From Nitratireductor alexandrii (GTDB taxonomy: Bacteria > Pseudomonadota > Alphaproteobacteria > Rhizobiales > Rhizobiaceae), in contig NZ_RBVY01000001.1 in NCBI RefSeq assembly GCF_004000215.1, positions 620,001-684,000 on the forward strand: DNA of 64,000 bases, written 5' to 3'. The notes beneath the pieces were generated by a model. It was given only the letters and a program-made list of their open reading frames with translations. It was not told the origin of the DNA and did no database searches. Positions 60,289 to 64,000 of this stretch are shown here, piece by piece (position 1 is the stretch's first letter; each line of letters opens with the position of its first letter). Position numbers and translations under genes: made by a program.

Positions 60289-61800
60289 ATGATTTATATT
60301 TTGAGCTTTTTGTATGCTTTTGTTTTGATTCTATACCTAATGTGGCGACCGTCGATACGGAATTTTGGCCTTCCGCTGCTAGACTCGTTTGTAATCGGTG
60401 TTTTTTTGTTTGCTGCTGGATCTGTCGTGGTTTGGGTCGAGGCGATAGAGTATTCGTCTGAAGTTGCTCATATCGGGCTTTTGGCAGGCATCTCGGGTAC
60501 GCTTGGTGCCTCTGTTTCGGCGCGTACGCTGTTGGGCGGGGCTGTCGATCTTTCCCTCGCGGAGCGAATCCGTCAGATTTCTATCGGCAGTGGTGAACGA
60601 TTTGCTGTAATTTGCGGGCTTTTGCTATGCATCGTTGTAAGTATAGCTTTTATGTTTTCTATATATTTCAATGAAGATATTTTTGATCTTTATTACAGAT
60701 CTATAATTTTGAATGAAATATCGCTTACGCCAGCTCGTGTTGCCATGTCTAGTGGGGAGTATGGCTATTTCTATCCTGGATATATAAAGCAGATTAGAGA
60801 TATTTTATTTCCAATTTTATTGATTTCTGTAATAATTTTTAGATTTGGGAGAACTATTAATGTAATCCTATTTGTGTCATTCTTTTTTGTTGCCGTCTCT
60901 GGGTTTCTTTCTGGCCAAAGATTGGTTTTTTTACAGTTTTTTCTGTGCATATTGGCCGCTGTCATTGTAGATTTCTTCTCCAGAGGGCGAGGTGCACGGT
61001 TTTCTCTGCTTCTTTCCGGCTCAATGGGGGTGACGTCCGTCGCTGGAATGGTGTTCTTGACCGTGATGCTCGGGCGTTTGGATATGGCGCTCTCGCCCGA
61101 TGTAGCTCCTGCCAGGAATACGGAAACGAGGATGAGTGTTCCTCAGTCCGAAAAAACAGGTCAGAGGAATTTAGCTAATGGCAAATTGGCGGATACCGGG
61201 CCTTCGGAAGCTAGTGTCGATGCGCCTGTCTCGGCGCCTGCCGACACGGAGACTGATCTGGTGCAGAGCCCAACTTCTGACTCCTATCAGCTTCCGAAAC
61301 CGATTGCAGTTATCGTCGCGCTTGTTCATAGGGCAATCATCGCCGTGCCTCGAGAAAACAGTATCTCGTACGAATTTTGGGCTTTGGATGCTCCAACCTA
61401 TGGTGAGGGTTGGGTTACTGATCTAGGCGGCGTGAAGCCAGGGACGCAAAAACAACTGTCCAATGTTTTGTCGGAGGCGAATCGAGGCGGGCAGGCCGGT
61501 AATTCCCCAATGGCATTGGCTGTAGATATCTATCACAATTGGGGTTGGGGTGGTGTTGCAGTATTTCCAGCTCTGTTCGCGTTGGCTTTCGCCGCAACGG
61601 AAAAGATTCTTACGTTTGGAAATTCTCCGATCTTTATAGGAAATAAGATATTTTTGTTTTTCTCTATACCGTTGATGTATTCTCCGTTTCTAATTTTGCT
61701 ATATGGAGGCGCTGTGACTATTTCTATTATAATATATATAACCCTGTTAAAATCAAAAGTAATTGGTTATTTTGGATTGTATCCTTCAACTTTGAAGTGA
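60289..61800 (+). CDS. wzy: Wzy-like O-antigen/capsule polymerase
   Basis: 503 residues with about ten to twelve transmembrane helices. Residues about 264-340 form a long hydrophilic Pro/Ser/Thr/Glu-rich loop between helices, and a second loop near 355-400 (NSISYEFWALDAPTYGEGW...). The topology and position after Wzx and a glycosyltransferase support Wzy. Extremely AT-rich in the first third (10 G/C of 60 bases at 60661-60720), with ATA, TTA and AGA codons that are rare in the host genes. AAGGGG ribosome site. Polymerase assignment is by context. Confidence 0.78.
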   Translation: MIYILSFLYAFVLILYLMWRPSIRNFGLPLLDSFVIGVFLFAAGSVVVWVEAIEYSSEVAHIGLLAGISGTLGASVSARTLLGGAVDLSLAERIRQISIGSGERFAVICGLLLCIVVSIAFMFSIYFNEDIFDLYYRSIILNEISLTPARVAMSSGEYGYFYPGYIKQIRDILFPILLISVIIFRFGRTINVILFVSFFFVAVSGFLSGQRLVFLQFFLCILAAVIVDFFSRGRGARFSLLLSGSMGVTSVAGMVFLTVMLGRLDMALSPDVAPARNTETRMSVPQSEKTGQRNLANGKLADTGPSEASVDAPVSAPADTETDLVQSPTSDSYQLPKPIAVIVALVHRAIIAVPRENSISYEFWALDAPTYGEGWVTDLGGVKPGTQKQLSNVLSEANRGGQAGNSPMALAVDIYHNWGWGGVAVFPALFALAFAATEKILTFGNSPIFIGNKIFLFFSIPLMYSPFLILLYGGAVTISIIIYITLLKSKVIGYFGLYPSTLK

Positions 61801-61844
61801 ATTTATTTAATATACGCACTTAATCAAAAGTAGAGGATTTTAGC

Positions 61845-63866
61845 ATGTGTGGAATTGTTGGTATGCGCACTTGGGCTTCCAAGGGTGATTTCATTCTAGA
61901 ATATCTGCCGAAGATGCGAGATGCGATGGTTCATCGCGGGCCTGATGGTGGTGGCTTGTGGCTCGCCGAAGACGGGACGGTCGGTTTGGCTCACCGGCGT
62001 CTTTCAATTCTTGATTTAAGCAGTCTTGCAGACCAGCCCATGCCAAACGAAAAGAAGGATGTTTGGCTGACCTACAATGGTGAGATCTACAATCATGCAG
62101 ATTTACGACCGGAACTCGTTCAGAGCGGGCATCGCTTCGTCACCGATCACTCCGATACGGAAGTGCTCGTGCATGGCTTCGAAGAATGGGGCATTGGCGG
62201 CCTGCTCAAGCGAGTGTCGGGTGATTTTGCTTTCGCCATCTATGACACGAAAGATCAAGCGCTTTATCTCGCCCGTGATCCGGTTGGTGTAAAGCCGGTC
62301 TATTTCGCTGAAATCGATGGCGAGTTCGTGTTCGCCTCGGAAATCAAAGCTATTCTCGAACACCCACGTGCCGAGCGCGATATCGATCCCTTAGCGATGG
62401 TGCATTATCTCAGCTTTCTGACCACACCAGCACCTTTGACTATGTTTAAAGGCATTTACAAATTGCCTGCCGGTTGCTGGCTGAAGGTCGGCGCAGACAA
62501 AAGGATCGAACTCAAACGCTATTATTCACCAAGTCCGGGCAATTGTGATCTCGAGCGAGAATTGAAAGGGTTAAGCCCGGCTGCTACTGAGCGCTTCTTT
62601 ATAGACGGTATCCGACAACGACTTGATGAATCGATCGAACGTCGAATGATGTCGGATGTGCCGTTTGGGGTCTTCCTGTCCGGTGGTATCGATTCGACCA
62701 CAAATCTCGCGCTCATGAGCAAATATACCAATCAGCCGGTGAACACTTTCACTGTTGGTTTTAAGGGACATCCAGAACTGAACGAACTCGACTTCGCTAG
62801 GCAGGCTGCGCAACAGTTCGGAGCGAACTATCGCGAGGTGCTGATCGACGAAAACGACATGATCGGCTATCTTGATCAACTGGTTCATCATCAGGATGAA
62901 CCGCTGGCGGATTATGTCTGCATCCCCCTCTATTTTGTCTCCAAGCTTGCTCATGATTCCGGCGTGACCGTAGTACAGGTTGGAGAGGGCGCTGACGAGC
63001 AGTTCGCGGGATATGATGGTTATCTTCGCTATCTGAAGCTCCATAATCGTTTCTGGCAGCCATGGCAGAAACATGTGCCGAAGGGAGTGCAGTCCTTCGC
63101 AGCCAAGAGTGCGCGCGGTCTGTCTTGGGTGCATCCGAAAGCTCGACTTGTCGCGGACACGCTAGATCGGGCAGCCCGAGATCGTGAGTATTTTTGGATA
63201 TTGTCCATGTCTTTGTGGAATTCCCGCAAGGATCAGCTTGTAAAATATGACAGATTAAAACCTGGCCCGCATTACCAGAGGATGATTGACGCGGGTGTTT
63301 TGGATCCCAGCATCTTGGTTCCCGACAGTTTCGCGGTTATTGAGGCGCTATATGGTGAGTTTGATGCCGCTTGTCCCTCCGCAGATGCGCTAACGCGCAT
63401 GACTTACAACGAATTTCGTCTACGACTGGCAGAACTTCTTTTGATGCGTGTGGATAAAATTACCATGTCGGTATCATTGGAAGCGCGCGTGCCCTTCTTG
63501 GATCGGGATTTAGTTGATTTCACTTTTTCGATTCCTGGCGATCTTAAGGTCAAGAATGGTGACCGGAAATATTTGATGAAGAAGGCGGTGGAGGGGCTTA
63601 TCCCCGACGATCTGATTTATCGTAAGAAAATGGGATTTGGTGCGCCAATGGCGCAATGGATGCGCGGCGATTTCGGCCGGAAGGTCGAAAGCGAAATTCT
63701 CAATTCAGAAATCGGTGAGCGCGATTTCCTCGACCTCGACTATCTACGGGAAATGTTTCGGGAACATCGGGGAGGACGCGTCGACCTAAGCCTTCAGCTG
63801 TGGACCGTATACAATCTCGTTTGTTGGTACGAATATTGGATCGGTGGAAAAGCCAGCCGATCTTGA
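61845..63866 (+). CDS. asnB: Asparagine synthase-type amidotransferase (glutamine-hydrolysing)
   Basis: 673 residues. Begins MCGIVGM, so Cys2 is the glutaminase nucleophile; the N-terminal Ntn domain has HRRLSILDL, YNGEIYNHADLR and DSDTEVLVHG-like DHSDTEVL motifs. The synthetase domain has SGGIDSTTNLAL (about 279) and GEGADEQFAGYDGYLRY. It could be plain asparagine synthetase, but AsnB-like enzymes in surface-polysaccharide loci (WbpS, WbtH) amidate uronic acid carboxylates, which fits a ManNAcA-making cluster. GAGG ribosome site. Last gene of the cluster. Confidence 0.92.
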   Translation: MCGIVGMRTWASKGDFILEYLPKMRDAMVHRGPDGGGLWLAEDGTVGLAHRRLSILDLSSLADQPMPNEKKDVWLTYNGEIYNHADLRPELVQSGHRFVTDHSDTEVLVHGFEEWGIGGLLKRVSGDFAFAIYDTKDQALYLARDPVGVKPVYFAEIDGEFVFASEIKAILEHPRAERDIDPLAMVHYLSFLTTPAPLTMFKGIYKLPAGCWLKVGADKRIELKRYYSPSPGNCDLERELKGLSPAATERFFIDGIRQRLDESIERRMMSDVPFGVFLSGGIDSTTNLALMSKYTNQPVNTFTVGFKGHPELNELDFARQAAQQFGANYREVLIDENDMIGYLDQLVHHQDEPLADYVCIPLYFVSKLAHDSGVTVVQVGEGADEQFAGYDGYLRYLKLHNRFWQPWQKHVPKGVQSFAAKSARGLSWVHPKARLVADTLDRAARDREYFWILSMSLWNSRKDQLVKYDRLKPGPHYQRMIDAGVLDPSILVPDSFAVIEALYGEFDAACPSADALTRMTYNEFRLRLAELLLMRVDKITMSVSLEARVPFLDRDLVDFTFSIPGDLKVKNGDRKYLMKKAVEGLIPDDLIYRKKMGFGAPMAQWMRGDFGRKVESEILNSEIGERDFLDLDYLREMFREHRGGRVDLSLQLWTVYNLVCWYEYWIGGKASRS

Positions 63867-63944
63867 TGGGGCCGAGATGCTTCCATCCATCCACCCCTTT
63901 TGCGCCGCGCGCTACCCTAAGGGCTTTTCCGCAGGAAGGGCTCC

Positions 63945-64000
63945 ATGGACGCAACCGCAAATCTCTCGCTTCCCGTGATCGCGCCGGCGCAGGCGCAAAA
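63945..64000 (+). CDS. DUF2793-family protein, N-terminal fragment
   Basis: ATG with an AGGAAGGG site; only 18 codons fit before the window ends. The visible peptide MDATANLSLPVIAPAQAQ matches the conserved N-terminus of DUF2793 proteins (LxLPxIxPAQAQKHVT...), which are found in phage/gene-transfer-agent-like contexts and in rhizobial genomes. The identification rests on this short motif only. Confidence 0.7.
   Translation, partial: MDATANLSLPVIAPAQAQ

Larger units (their letters stand above)
54586..63866. other. Low-GC island within the polysaccharide cluster
   Basis: From the heparinase gene on, base composition falls relative to the flanking genome. Sampled 60-base blocks give 46 G/C at 30061-30120 (smc), 17 at 58861-58920 (wzx) and 10 at 60661-60720 (wzy). 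The genes from 47742 to 54567 keep host-like composition. The right edge is after asnB, where the DUF2793 gene returns to high GC. No insertion sequence or integrase marks the borders, so exchange by homologous recombination of flanking conserved genes is likely. Confidence 0.8.

Overview
This window is a stretch of high-GC chromosome from an alphaproteobacterium, almost certainly Hyphomicrobiales (rhizobial/Brucella-type). Four things support that. The aa3 oxidase cluster runs coxB-coxA-ctaB-coxF-ctaG-coxC-DUF983-surf1 and then ispH-thrB-rnhA. There is an IalB-family gene. The GANTC methyltransferase CcrM is present. The conserved order mutY-DUF721-DsbA-SMC is also present. I cannot name the genus.

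Layout. 1-4.7 kb: end of a TlyA-type methyltransferase, an RNA uracil methyltransferase, a class III sirtuin, TldD, a 56-residue membrane miniprotein and an IalB-family protein. 5-14.3 kb: cytochrome c oxidase structural and assembly genes, then ispH, thrB and rnhA. 14.3-24.2 kb: peroxiredoxin, a stand-alone DsbD N-terminal-like protein, YqgE, a minus-strand thrC-M16 peptidase-GNAT-(GGDEF/EAL) operon, a lipoprotein and a HAD phosphatase. 24.3-32.5 kb: CcrM, HAD phosphatase, MutY, a DciA-like DUF721 protein, DsbA, SMC and a VOC protein. 32.6-38.1 kb: a first envelope-polysaccharide block (UDP-glucose dehydrogenase, WbpE-like aminotransferase, GT25, O-antigen-ligase-like protein). 38.2-47.4 kb: tRNA-Gln, ppdK, a MerR/CDF metal-efflux pair, an acyl-CoA ligase, DUF1499, a metallo-beta-lactamase-fold hydrolase and BioY. 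47.7-63.9 kb: a second, Wzx/Wzy-type polysaccharide cluster. The window ends inside a DUF2793 gene.

The second polysaccharide cluster is the most distinctive part. It holds an initiating polyprenyl-phosphate sugar transferase, a methyltransferase and WecB/WecC (UDP-ManNAcA synthesis). These are followed by a fused zinc-type dehydrogenase plus Gfo/Idh/MocA oxidoreductase, a heparinase II/III-like protein with no signal peptide, and a second Gfo/Idh/MocA paralogue. Wzx, one GT4 glycosyltransferase, Wzy and an AsnB-type amidotransferase complete it. The genes up to about 54.5 kb have the GC-rich composition of the host. From about 54.6 kb the DNA becomes much more AT-rich, most extremely in wzx and wzy, as expected for a horizontally acquired, serotype-like segment. 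My inference is a uronate-containing, possibly amidated repeat-unit polymer that is processed or proofread by an intracellular uronate-lyase-fold protein together with two related oxidoreductases. That module is the best candidate here for undescribed biochemistry.

No insertion sequences, CRISPR arrays, rRNA genes or origins were recognised. Several very long open frames antisense to smc, ppdK, thrC/M16 and the cox genes are composition artefacts of GC-rich coding DNA.
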